Shown: positions 17,868 through 26,314 of the stretch, piece by piece
Layout: every line of letters starts with the position of its first letter
Position numbering within the stretch: position 1 is the stretch's first letter
Assembly (NCBI GenBank): GCA_003171035.1
Contig: PMXR01000048.1
Coordinates: forward strand, 1 to 35,447
Source of the DNA: Chloroflexota bacterium
GTDB taxonomy: Bacteria > Chloroflexota > Limnocylindria > Limnocylindrales > CSP1-4
Length of the DNA: 35,447 nt
Direction of reading: 5' to 3'
Program-made: the position numbers and the translations under genes
The notes under the pieces: generated by a model
What the model was told of the DNA's origin: nothing
Database searches by the model: none
What the model saw: the letters and a program-made list of their open reading frames with translations, nothing else

Positions 17868-17972
17868 CCGCGCCCGGTGTCGGCACCGAAGCGAGGCGAC
17901 TCTGAAGGCGCAGCCGACTCCGTTGGCTGCGCCAGGCGTCGCCGAGCGAAGGCCTGCCGGCACCGGGCGCGG
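17868..17972. repeat. Structured hairpin element, copy A
   Basis: Outer stem CCGCGCCCGGTGTCGGCA / TGCCGGCACCGGGCGCGG (18 bp, one G-U), conserved internal loop CCGAAGCGA / GAGCGAAGG, inner stem GGCGAC/GTCGCC, extra apical stem GGCGCAGCC/GGCTGCGCC. Confidence 0.8.
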
Positions 17973-17991
17973 CTGCCTCTGACCCGGTGAT

Positions 17992-18636
17992 CTACTCCAC
18001 CGGCTGTCGCAGGACCGTCTTGAGTTTGGCCGGATCGGCCCGGCGCGGATCTCCGAGATAGATCTCGTGGTGCGGACCGCGCGGCTTGCAACCCTGCGCG
18101 GTGATGAAAGCGTGCAGCCGTTCGATCGTCGGCAGTTCTTCGGAATATGGCCCGACGTGCATCACCTGGGCGGAGCGGCCCTCACGCCAGCGCTCGAAAC
18201 GGAGCCGATCGAGTTCGGGTGAGTTGCCCTTCTTGCGGCGGACTTCGGCGACGGCTTCGTCGAAAACGGCCGGTGTGACGTCGTCCGAGACGGCCAGCAT
18301 GGCGCGCCAGCCCCATTGCTCTTGTGGCTTGTGGACGTCGAACGTGCCGTCGGCGGCGGTGAACCAGAGGGCTTCGAGCGGAAGGATCGGCATCGTCAAT
18401 CCATCTCGCTTGAGCCGGAACTTGATCGTGTACACCACCGGAAACAGCACCGCGAACGCCTTCTGAAAGTCCGTGGTGGGGTATTGCGCGCCTTCGTCGG
18501 GCGCGCCCCGGCCGTCGATCATCAGGTAGCCAAGGTCGGGTAGATCGACCATGACGGGTTCTCGGGGCGGATTGAAGAACGGGGCCAGGGCCTTCTTGAG
18601 GTCCGTGGCCGTGGTCGTGGTCGTGGTCTTGGCCAT
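17992..18636 (-). CDS. GyrI-like domain-containing protein
   Basis: MAKTTTTTTATDLKKALAPFFNPPREPVMVDLPDLGYLMIDGRGAPDEGAQYPTTDFQKAFAVLFPVVYTIKFRLKR...QVMHVGPYSEELPTIERLHAFI. Confidence 0.87.
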   Translation of the reverse strand: MAKTTTTTTATDLKKALAPFFNPPREPVMVDLPDLGYLMIDGRGAPDEGAQYPTTDFQKAFAVLFPVVYTIKFRLKRDGLTMPILPLEALWFTAADGTFDVHKPQEQWGWRAMLAVSDDVTPAVFDEAVAEVRRKKGNSPELDRLRFERWREGRSAQVMHVGPYSEELPTIERLHAFITAQGCKPRGPHHEIYLGDPRRADPAKLKTVLRQPVE

Positions 18637-18671
18637 TTCCACCTCCTGCGCGAGAACTCGATTCCGGCGTC

Positions 18672-19187
18672 CTAAGACGGGTGGCTTCCGGTCCGGAGCG
18701 CCCGTGCGGAGTCGATTGCCAATGCCATCTGCGAGCAATGCTCCTCGATATGGCCGGCGAGCATGGTGTCGACGATCTGTCTGACGGTCATCTCGCCTCG
18801 TCTCTTGTGCAAGCCGTGCCGCGAGACCTGCCGGTCGTCCAGCTCCAGCAAGCGCCGCAGTATTCGTTCGAGCGAGTGGTCGAGGCGTGCGTAGAGCTCC
18901 GACACCGGCAGCGTCCTGTCTCGATCGATCGTCAGGATGCGGACCAGATCTGTCTCCTCGCGTCCGAACGGAACGGGCTCCACCGCACCTACCAGGACGC
19001 GCTCGACTTCGCCCAGCCAGTACGGGAGCATCTCGTCGATGTGAGCCAGGATCTCGCGATCGACCCATTCGCGTCGGCGCGGCAGGTCGTCGGGCGGGAG
19101 TGGGCCCATCTCGACAACGCCGCGCAGCTTGACCAGCTTGTCGCGGGCGGTGCGTAACCGCTCCACCTGGGCATAGAGGGTTGCCAT
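18672..19187 (-). CDS. DinB-like/DUF-type four-helix bundle protein
   Basis: MATLYAQVERLRTARDKLVKL...VDREILAHIDEMLPYWLGEVERVL...LYARLDHSLERILRRLLELDDRQ...MTVRQIVDTMLAGHIEEHCSQMALAI; DinB-like His placement. Confidence 0.65.
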   Translation of the reverse strand: MATLYAQVERLRTARDKLVKLRGVVEMGPLPPDDLPRRREWVDREILAHIDEMLPYWLGEVERVLVGAVEPVPFGREETDLVRILTIDRDRTLPVSELYARLDHSLERILRRLLELDDRQVSRHGLHKRRGEMTVRQIVDTMLAGHIEEHCSQMALAIDSARALRTGSHPS

Positions 19188-19339
19188 TTCTCTCGGTGTT
19201 TCTCCGTGACTGGGACACCCGACGCCATCCGTGTCCAAACAAATGTAGCGAATCCGATGCGCGAGTGGTCACCGCAGTTGCCACGGTTCGTCGATGCACC
19301 GCGAGTGGTTCTGCGGCGCACCGCCGGCGGATCGGAAGG

Positions 19340-20308
19340 CTACGGCTCCTCAAGAATGACCGGCCGCGACTCCGACGGAGTGGCGAACTGGGCCAGCAGG
19401 ACACCGGCCAGCACGACCGCGGCACCGACGACGCGGATCGGCGCAAACGCCTCGTCGAGGAACGTGATCCCCAGGAAGATCACGACGATCGGTTCCACGG
19501 TCGCCATCAGCGAGGCCTGCGCCGCCCCGATCCTGGCGGCGGAGGCGTAGAACGCCTGGATCGCAACGGCCGCGGCGAAGATTCCGATACCGGCCAGGCC
19601 GGGCCACGCGGCCGACGGGATCTGCGTCGGCAGCAGCGGCTCGCGGGCCAGGACGCCGACGACCAGCGTGGCCAGGAAGGTCCCGGTCATCATCACCGCC
19701 CCGGCGACCGGCGGGGAGACCTCAGCACCCCGGCCGCGCGATCTCATGTCGGCGGTCTGGCCGGGTCTCTCACCCGCCATCCATGCCGTCAGGACGATGT
19801 AGCCGGCGTAGGCGACCGGCGACAGCAGAGCCAGGACGATCCCGCCCTGGTTCGTGTTGGGGTTGACTCCGCCGACGGTGAGGATCGTCCCGAGGATCAC
19901 GATGGCCAGCGCGCCCCAGGCCAGCCTGCCCTCGAACCTGTAGCCGAGTCGGAGAGAGACGACGGCGACGAGCGCCGGGTAGATGCTCATCAGCAACGCC
20001 ACCAGCGAGGTGTCTATCCGTTCGATGGCGGCGTAGTAGACGCTGGCGTTCACCAGGAAGAATGCACCGGTAAAGAGCAGCCGGCCAACGGTCCGGCGGT
20101 CCAGGAGTACAAGTTCCGCCCGAGCTCGCGGCTGGGCCAGCAACCACACCCAGCTGACGATCGCGGCGAAGGCGAATCGCCACACCAGCATGGCGAGCCA
20201 ATCGACGCCGGCAGGGTACACGTAGGCCTTGAAGAAGAGCGGTCCGGTACCGTACGCCGCGCCCGCGAGTGCGCCCAATCCGATGCCGGTGATGCGTCGC
20301 CGATCCAT
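19340..20308 (-). CDS. EamA/DMT family transporter
   Basis: MDRRRITGIGLGALAGAAYGTGPLFFKAYVYPAGVDWLAMLVWRFAFAAIVSWVW...; 10 TM-like segments, internal repeat. Confidence 0.9.
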   Translation of the reverse strand: MDRRRITGIGLGALAGAAYGTGPLFFKAYVYPAGVDWLAMLVWRFAFAAIVSWVWLLAQPRARAELVLLDRRTVGRLLFTGAFFLVNASVYYAAIERIDTSLVALLMSIYPALVAVVSLRLGYRFEGRLAWGALAIVILGTILTVGGVNPNTNQGGIVLALLSPVAYAGYIVLTAWMAGERPGQTADMRSRGRGAEVSPPVAGAVMMTGTFLATLVVGVLAREPLLPTQIPSAAWPGLAGIGIFAAAVAIQAFYASAARIGAAQASLMATVEPIVVIFLGITFLDEAFAPIRVVGAAVVLAGVLLAQFATPSESRPVILEEP

Positions 20309-20314
20309 CAGAGT

Positions 20315-20320
20315 AGGCTA
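20315..20320 (-). promoter_or_regulatory. -10 hexamer TAGCCT positioned for a leaderless EamA transcript
   Basis: Reverse strand TAGCCT-actctg-ATG (6-nt gap to start 20308). Confidence 0.45.
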
Positions 20321-20482
20321 CAGGACGACGCCGAATGCCGGGCCGAGACCTGCCGATCAGGGTAGGTACGTAGATGGCATCAGGCCGGTGCCTGGATGCA
20401 CTCGACCGTTGACAGCACGCACGCTGCGTTCGCAGTAGTACGCACCCCACCCCCGGACCCCTCAATCGAGACTACCGTTTGA

Positions 20483-20500
20483 GTACCGTTGAGGCGGTAC
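20483..20500. promoter_or_regulatory. Operator-like inverted repeat GTACCG-ttgagg-CGGTAC
   Basis: Perfect 6-bp arms, with an additional half-site CTACCGTTTGAG immediately upstream; lies 89 bp before the zinc-finger gene. Confidence 0.45.
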
Positions 20501-20588
20501 GAGTGAGTCATATGCCACGCGCGGTCTCGTCCCTACGATTTCCAACATCGAAGCGGTCGAATGACCGCAATGTCTGAGGTCGGATGCG

Positions 20589-20843
20589 ATGACTCGGGCC
20601 CGCGAACGCTGCCCACGCTGCGGTAGGCGCCTTGTAAGCACGCGTTTCGACACCACCTTCCGACTGCCCGATCGCAGTGAGCGTCTGTGCTTCGGGATCC
20701 CGGGCGGGCTCTGCGAAGACTGCCATCAGCTCTACATCGACCCCGAATTGATCGAGTTGCTCGACCTCGGTCAGGGCCGTTGCGTCTTCGCGATCGAAAG
20801 CGACCTCGTTGTTCAAGAGCAGGCCTGGTCCAGCGCCGACTGA
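20589..20843 (+). CDS. Small zinc-ribbon protein (YgiT-like)
   Basis: MTRARERCPRCGRRLVSTRFDTTFRLPDRSERLCFGIPGGLCEDCHQLYIDPELIELLDLG; two CxxC. Confidence 0.7.
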   Translation: MTRARERCPRCGRRLVSTRFDTTFRLPDRSERLCFGIPGGLCEDCHQLYIDPELIELLDLGQGRCVFAIESDLVVQEQAWSSAD

Positions 20844-20888
20844 CATCGACGGCGCTCCGACTTGCATGCCGGTGCCACAATCAGCCCT

Positions 20889-21254
20889 GTGAAGCAGGAC
20901 CCGGTAGTCGAGCACACCGACCTCGACGATCTCCCCAACCGCCGCCCGGCCGGAATGTGCCGCGGTCAGGGCCACATCGTCGTCTACGGCAACCCTGCCT
21001 TCGTGGCGGCTTTTGGGGCAGCGGCCGTGGGCATGCCGGCTCGCGAGGGCATCCTCGACTTGCCGCCTCGTGCCTTCGCCATGCTCGACGCGGTGCTCCT
21101 GAGGGGCAAGCCGCTGGCCGGCTGGATCCGCATGGGCGGGTCGGAGTGGCGTCTGACCGTGGCCCCGCGGGTCGACCCGGCCGGCGAGGTCTACGGGATT
21201 TCGTTCCATCTGCGTGAGAGGTCCGACACGCCCGCGACTGGGGCGAGGGCCTGA
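20889..21254 (+). CDS. Small PAS-domain-like protein
   Basis: VKQDPVVEHTDLDDLPNRRPAGMCRGQGHIVVYGNPAFVAAFGAAAVGMPAREGILDLPPRAFAMLDAVLLRGKPLAGWIRMGGSEWRLTVAPRVDPAGEVYGISFHLRER; PAS-like YGNPAFVAAFG...VGMPAREG. Confidence 0.6.
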   Translation: MKQDPVVEHTDLDDLPNRRPAGMCRGQGHIVVYGNPAFVAAFGAAAVGMPAREGILDLPPRAFAMLDAVLLRGKPLAGWIRMGGSEWRLTVAPRVDPAGEVYGISFHLRERSDTPATGARA

Positions 21255-21259
21255 CGGGG

Positions 21260-22297
21260 TCAGGAAGGTCCCGGGCGCCGGACGCGTTCGGCTATCCAAA
21301 GGCTGACTGCGGCGCGGCGTCTGAGGTCGGAACCACCGAGATGGCCCTTGAGAGTGGCGTCCAGATCCAGTAGCCCGGACATCGCGGCGTCCAATTCGGG
21401 CAGAGTCCAGGTCCGGGCCTGCTCGGCCAGTTTCTGAGCCACGTACGAGTTGAGCTTGGTGATGCGGACCAGCTCGGCGGCCGGCGTCCCGGAGGCGAGC
21501 AGGTCGGCGACGTCGATCAGCTGCTTGAGCCGGCGGTGGAGCTGCGTCACGAATAGGGGAGCCGGGACATCGTCCAGACGCTCGGCCAGTTCGGCGGCTT
21601 CGGAGGCACGGCGCATCCCGACCGCATCGAGGAAGGCCCAGGTCGAGCCGGGCACTGCGTCGGCGACGAGCTCCTTGACGTCGTCCGGGCCGATCTGGTC
21701 GTCGAGACGGTAGACGGCCAGCTTCTCCAGCTCGGCCACTGCCAGTTCGCCCTGCCGCCTGCGGTCCACGTCGCGCTCGCGGACGTTGGCGCCGACGCGC
21801 TCCGCCAGCAGGGCCGCGGCAGCCGGCGAGATGCGGATGCCGCGCTCGCGGGCCCGGTCGCCGATCCAGCGGGACATCTGATCGCGGGTCGGAGCCACGA
21901 ACTCACGCACGTCGCCGCCCGCATCGGCCACGGTCTTGCGAAGCGCCTCGAGCGAGGCCGGGCGGCGGGTGCTGTTGGCGCCGTCGACACTGTCGAGGAA
22001 CGCCAGGCCGTTGCCGGGAGCCACTGCCTGGAGCGTCTGGGCCAGGAGCGCCGCGAGCGGTTTGCTGGCCACGAGTGGCGCCGGTTCGGAGACGACCACG
22101 AGGGTGCCGCCGCCGAAGAGCGTGGCCGTTGCCACCTTCTCGCCGATCTCCGCCGCGGTGGTATTGGCGCCCGTCAGCCGAACGCGGTCGAGCGGCGGCC
22201 CGTCCCCCGCCAGCCGAGTCGCGAGTGAGTCCGGGGCGTGGTTGATGCCGTAGGAGTCGTCGCCCCAGTAGTAGCCGAGCGGTGCCGTGGGCGGCAT
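21260..22297 (-). CDS. holA: DNA polymerase III subunit delta
   Basis: GYYWGDDSYGINHAPDSLA...TLFGGGTLVVVSEPAPLV...AAALLAERVGANVRERDVDRRRQGELAVAELEKLAVY...WAFLDAVGMRRASEAAELAERLDDVPAPLFVTQLHRRLKQLIDVADLL. Confidence 0.88.
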   Translation of the reverse strand: MPPTAPLGYYWGDDSYGINHAPDSLATRLAGDGPPLDRVRLTGANTTAAEIGEKVATATLFGGGTLVVVSEPAPLVASKPLAALLAQTLQAVAPGNGLAFLDSVDGANSTRRPASLEALRKTVADAGGDVREFVAPTRDQMSRWIGDRARERGIRISPAAAALLAERVGANVRERDVDRRRQGELAVAELEKLAVYRLDDQIGPDDVKELVADAVPGSTWAFLDAVGMRRASEAAELAERLDDVPAPLFVTQLHRRLKQLIDVADLLASGTPAAELVRITKLNSYVAQKLAEQARTWTLPELDAAMSGLLDLDATLKGHLGGSDLRRRAAVSLWIAERVRRPGPS

Positions 22298-22968
22298 CAG
22301 CTGGCTCCGGCGGCGGGCGCCACTGCGACCGCTCGTGCCAACGCGACCGCGCGCGCCGCCGCGATGGCGCGGCCGGTCCACGCCAATCGGCGGACCTCAT
22401 CCGGCGCTACTCCGGCCAGTTCGCAGGTTCGGCGCTCCAGTTCGACGGCTCGGAGGCGCACTTCTTCGAAAGTGGCGGCGGTCCAGGTGCCACGGGCACG
22501 GGCCGCTCGCTCGGCCGGCGGGTAGCGGCGTGCCCACGAGGCGAAGCGCTCGACCATCGGTTCGAGATGCTGCCCGGCGCGCTTGTCCGAGTAGGACACG
22601 ATCAATGCTTCCGGCGTGGCCGTGGCCAACCATGGCTCGAACCACGCGGCATCCGCCAGGCGGGTTACTGGATGGCCCACGATCGCCGGACCCAACTCGG
22701 GGTAACCCCGGCGAGCCAGCCACTCGGCCGAGCCGTCGGCGTGGGCGAGCCCTTCGACCTCGGGCTTGACCAGCGCCACTTTGTCGACGTCATGCAGCAG
22801 CGCCGCCGCTTCGACGAGGTGGCGATCGAGCGATCGACCGGCGGCCACGGCCCGCCACGCCAGCCAGGCCGCGACTTCGGCAACGGCTCGCGAGTGGCAG
22901 AGGTGCCACGGCTGTGGCTCGAGTGACAGCAGCAATGCCGCGCTCTCGCGACGGCTGGGAATAGACAT
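22297..22968 (-). CDS. HD domain-containing protein
   Basis: MSIPSRRESAALLLSLEPQPWHLCHSRAVAEVAAWLAWRAVAAGRSLDRHLVEAAALLHDVDKVALVK; TGATG junction with holA. Confidence 0.82.
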   Translation of the reverse strand: MSIPSRRESAALLLSLEPQPWHLCHSRAVAEVAAWLAWRAVAAGRSLDRHLVEAAALLHDVDKVALVKPEVEGLAHADGSAEWLARRGYPELGPAIVGHPVTRLADAAWFEPWLATATPEALIVSYSDKRAGQHLEPMVERFASWARRYPPAERAARARGTWTAATFEEVRLRAVELERRTCELAGVAPDEVRRLAWTGRAIAAARAVALARAVAVAPAAGAS

Positions 22969-25564
22969 CGGTGGAAGCGTACAGGAGGGCGAACGATGGA
23001 ACCGCGGCGGCGGGCAGAGGCTCTTCGCGCCGGGTCGCGCCGCCCAAAGCGACGCCCGAACCCGCGCCCGAACCGGCGCCCGAACCGGCCGCACCTCCGG
23101 AGCCGGCGCGCGAGGCAACGACCGTGACGTCGGCGCCGTCCAGGGTGGTCTCGACCGTGCCGTTCTGGTCCGTCCGGAACACCTTCGATGCGTGGGCCCG
23201 GAGCCGCGCCATCGTTGCCCCGTTCGGATGGCCGTAGGTGTTGTCCGCGCCAACAGACACCACCGCGATACTCGGGCGCAGGGTCGCGAGCAGGACATCC
23301 GAGGAAGCGGTGGCGCTGCCGTGGTGAGCCACCTTGAGCATGTCCAGCGTCGGCAGGCCGCGGCTGAGCAGTATCGGGTCCACGTCGTCCTCGACGTCCC
23401 CGGTCAGCAAGAACTTGCGACCCTCGAATTCGCCCAGGAACACGATCGATGCGTCGTTGGTCTTGCGATTGTCCGTGGCGGTCGGGTCCAGGTAGGCCGG
23501 GCGCGTGCTGCCGTCGTCCGGCCAGAGGACTCGCAGCGTGGCGTCGTCGAGTTCCAGCGTCTCGCCGGTGGCGAGTCGTTCCGCGGGAATGCCGCGCGCC
23601 GCGAGCGCCGACTTCCAGGCCCTGTAGGCGGCCGTGTTCGCCGACCAGCCGGATTCGAAGGCGCGCCCGACTCTGTAGCGCTGAACCACGGCCACGAGCC
23701 CGGCCACATGGTCGTCGTGAGGATGGGTCAGGACGATCGCGTCCAGCCTGCGGTCCCACGTCGGTATGTAGCGGTCGAGATCGGTCATCAAGACGTTCGG
23801 ATCCGGGCCGCCGTCGATGAGGATTCGCCCGCCACGGTCGCCTTCGAGGAGTATCGAGTCGCCCTGCCCGACGTCGAGCACGATCACGTGGATGCTGCCG
23901 TCCTGCCTGGCCGCGACCACGTTGCCGGCGAGCACGGCCAGCACTGCGGCGCCCGCCAGAGCCACGCTCGACCACCGCCCGGGGCGCGGCCACTTCCCGG
24001 CGACGGGCGCGGTCCTGGCCCCGGCGACGGGCGCGGTCCTGGCCCCGGCTGCGGGCGTCGCCGTGGAGGCGGACCTGCGGCCGGCTCGATCCTTGCGCCG
24101 CGCCGTCCCGGCCAGTGCCCGATGCATCGCAACCAGGAGCGCCACCGCGATGGCTGCGGCTGCGACGTTGGCCGGAAAGGGAAGAGTCTCGTTCGCGCCG
24201 GGCACCGCCGCGGCCGCCCGCACCACCGCAATCAGTACGGTCAGCGAGATGGCTCCGGGCAATGCCAGCAAGCCGGGCAGTGGCGCAGGGGCGCCGGCCA
24301 CGTCCAGCCAGCCGGCGACGAACGCAAGGGCGCCCGCGGCCATCACCGGCGGGACCAGCGGAACCGCCACGAGGTTGGCCGCCGGAGCAATCAGCGCCAG
24401 TCGCCCGAACGTGAGTAACGCGATCGGGAGCGTCGCGGCCTGGGCCGTCAGCGAGACGCCGAGACTCTCACGCAGCGAGCCCGGCAGCCGTGGCGCACGC
24501 GATCCGAGCCAGGCGGTGAGCGGCGAGGCCCAGGCCACGAGTCCCGCCGTCGCCACGGCCGAAAGCTGGAACCCGACGTCGGCGACCGTGACGGGCTCGA
24601 CCAGAATCAGGATCGCCACCGCCCACGCCAGCCCCACCATCGCTCGCGAGCCGCGGCCGCTCTCCACCGCAACCAGCGCCACTCCGGCCATGACCGCCGC
24701 GCGAAGCACCGATGCGGATGCTCCGGCGAATAGCGTGTAGGCCACGATCGCCAGGATCGTCACGATGGCCCGCGTCCGCCGGCTGACGCGGCCGCGCAGC
24801 AACGCCGCCACCGTCGCGGCCACGATGGCTATGTTCCAGCCGGAAATTGCCACGATATGGCTGACGCCGGCGGTGGTGAAGGATGCCGCAAGGTCGCGGT
24901 CGACCCGGTCACGCAGGCCGATCAGGATGGCCGCTTCGAGACCACCTTCGGGCTCCGGCAGCACCCGCTGTAGCGCGTCGCCGGACGCCTGACGCAGCTC
25001 CTCGAGCCGGCCGGCCGGCGAATCGTCGTGGGCCACGACCGCGAAGTCCGTGGCGCGGCAGCTCGCGTCGATCCCCTGAGCGGCGAGGAACCTGTCGTAG
25101 TCGCCGTCGGTGAGCGCCGACATCTCGCCCGACCACGAAATCGTGTCGCCGGCGATGAGTCGCGGATATACGGGCATCTGGGCCGAGCAGCGCAGAGCCG
25201 GCGTGGCCAACGAGATTGTGGCGATCTGCTGGCCCTTGGAGAGATGAGCGCTCTCGACCCGAGCGACCCACGGACCGGTTCCGGACGCCGGCGACGTAGC
25301 CTCGGGCGGACCGCCGCTACTCACGGCCAGGCCGATGGCGAGTCGCGCCGCCACGAGCGATGCCCCAAGCGTGGCGATCACCAGAGCCGCGGCGAGGTTC
25401 CGCCGGCCGCCGCTGCGGGCAAGGCAGGCAGCCACGCCGAGGGCGAGTGCCACTGCCGAAGCCGCCAACACAGCCACGGCCGAGTCGGCGGCGATGGGCG
25501 CGTATGACACGGTTCCGGCGCCGAAGATCACACCGATGGCGAGCCAGCCCGGCCGTGGCAGCAT
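22790..25564 (-). CDS. comEC: ComEC/Rec2 family competence protein with C-terminal metallo-beta-lactamase domain
   Basis: SHIVAISGWNIAIVAATVAALL, GASASVLRAAVMAGVALVAVESGR; VIVLDVGQGDSILLEGDRGGRILIDGG, VLTHPHDDHVAGLVAVV, LKVAHHGSATASSDVLL. Confidence 0.94.
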   Translation of the reverse strand: MLPRPGWLAIGVIFGAGTVSYAPIAADSAVAVLAASAVALALGVAACLARSGGRRNLAAALVIATLGASLVAARLAIGLAVSSGGPPEATSPASGTGPWVARVESAHLSKGQQIATISLATPALRCSAQMPVYPRLIAGDTISWSGEMSALTDGDYDRFLAAQGIDASCRATDFAVVAHDDSPAGRLEELRQASGDALQRVLPEPEGGLEAAILIGLRDRVDRDLAASFTTAGVSHIVAISGWNIAIVAATVAALLRGRVSRRTRAIVTILAIVAYTLFAGASASVLRAAVMAGVALVAVESGRGSRAMVGLAWAVAILILVEPVTVADVGFQLSAVATAGLVAWASPLTAWLGSRAPRLPGSLRESLGVSLTAQAATLPIALLTFGRLALIAPAANLVAVPLVPPVMAAGALAFVAGWLDVAGAPAPLPGLLALPGAISLTVLIAVVRAAAAVPGANETLPFPANVAAAAIAVALLVAMHRALAGTARRKDRAGRRSASTATPAAGARTAPVAGARTAPVAGKWPRPGRWSSVALAGAAVLAVLAGNVVAARQDGSIHVIVLDVGQGDSILLEGDRGGRILIDGGPDPNVLMTDLDRYIPTWDRRLDAIVLTHPHDDHVAGLVAVVQRYRVGRAFESGWSANTAAYRAWKSALAARGIPAERLATGETLELDDATLRVLWPDDGSTRPAYLDPTATDNRKTNDASIVFLGEFEGRKFLLTGDVEDDVDPILLSRGLPTLDMLKVAHHGSATASSDVLLATLRPSIAVVSVGADNTYGHPNGATMARLRAHASKVFRTDQNGTVETTLDGADVTVVASRAGSGGAAGSGAGSGAGSGVALGGATRREEPLPAAAVPSFALLYASTDVYSQPSRERGIAAVTRATAVAPLPLASRCRSRGLAGVAGRGRRSIARSPPRRSGGAAA
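24001..24048. repeat. 24-bp exact tandem duplication inside comEC (encodes GARTAPVA x2)
   Basis: CGACGGGCGCGGTCCTGGCCCCGG at 24001-24024 and 24025-24048. Confidence 0.9.
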
Positions 25565-25571
25565 CGGCCGC

Positions 25572-26234
25572 TCAGACCACGACCTGGTCGCGGAACTTGG
25601 CCAGCGTGGTCGCAGAGATGAGCTTGCGCGACACGAGATCGTCGACGGAGGCGAAGACCATCTGCTCGCGCGAGGCGATTATCTTGGCCGCGGTCGCCGG
25701 GCCGATGCCGGGCAGCGAATCCAGCTGAGCGGACGTGGCTGTGTTGAGATTCAGCGGCCCGGGCGCATTCGTGGCCGCGGTACCGCCGGACCCGGTCGCG
25801 GCTTCGCCACGTCTCGGGACCACGATCGACTGGGCATCCTGCAGCTTGGCGGCCAGGTTGAGCGCGGTTTCGGCGGCACGCGGATCCACGTCCGGCGAGT
25901 AGCCGCCGGCCGCCCTTATGGCATCGCCGACTCGTGACCCGGCCGGCAGCGAGTACACGCCCGGCCTCGCCACCGCCCCCGCGACCTGGACCACGACCAT
26001 CGCAACCGACGGCGAGGCTCGGGTCGCGGCAGAACCGGTCGCGCCCGACACCACCTGGACCTGCCCGCCCGGCTGGAGCTGGCTGTATGCGACTACCGCC
26101 AGCGATCCAACCAGCAGCACGACGACCACAAGCACCGGCAGCAACGCCGTCTGCGTCCTCGCGCCCGGCGGGGCCGTCCCGGCGGGGTCCTCGACCGTCG
26201 TCTCGAGCGCCCGCCAGGGCGCGCTCATGCCCAT
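25572..26234 (-). CDS. comEA: ComEA family helix-hairpin-helix DNA-binding protein
   Basis: TM segment, SLBB-like VQVAGAVARPGVYSLPAGSRVGDAIRAAGG, C-term LNLNTATSAQLDSLPGIGPATAAKIIASRE. Confidence 0.93.
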   Translation of the reverse strand: MGMSAPWRALETTVEDPAGTAPPGARTQTALLPVLVVVVLLVGSLAVVAYSQLQPGGQVQVVSGATGSAATRASPSVAMVVVQVAGAVARPGVYSLPAGSRVGDAIRAAGGYSPDVDPRAAETALNLAAKLQDAQSIVVPRRGEAATGSGGTAATNAPGPLNLNTATSAQLDSLPGIGPATAAKIIASREQMVFASVDDLVSRKLISATTLAKFRDQVVV

Positions 26235-26314
26235 CCCTCACTCCGATTAGGTTCCGCGGCGGACATCGCGCGAACCCTATCGAGTGCGGCTCACCTGCGG
26301 CTTATTTGGCGGTA

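Noticed and set aside
18600-18636. GTGGTC trinucleotide run as a phase-variable repeat
   Set aside because: Short (ACC)n run encoding poly-Thr at the GyrI-like N-terminus; in-frame unit of 3 and too few copies to argue for phase variation.
22766-24418. 550-aa plus-strand ORF opposite comEC/HD
   Set aside because: Low-complexity antisense translation; the opposite strand encodes recognisable ComEC and HD domains.
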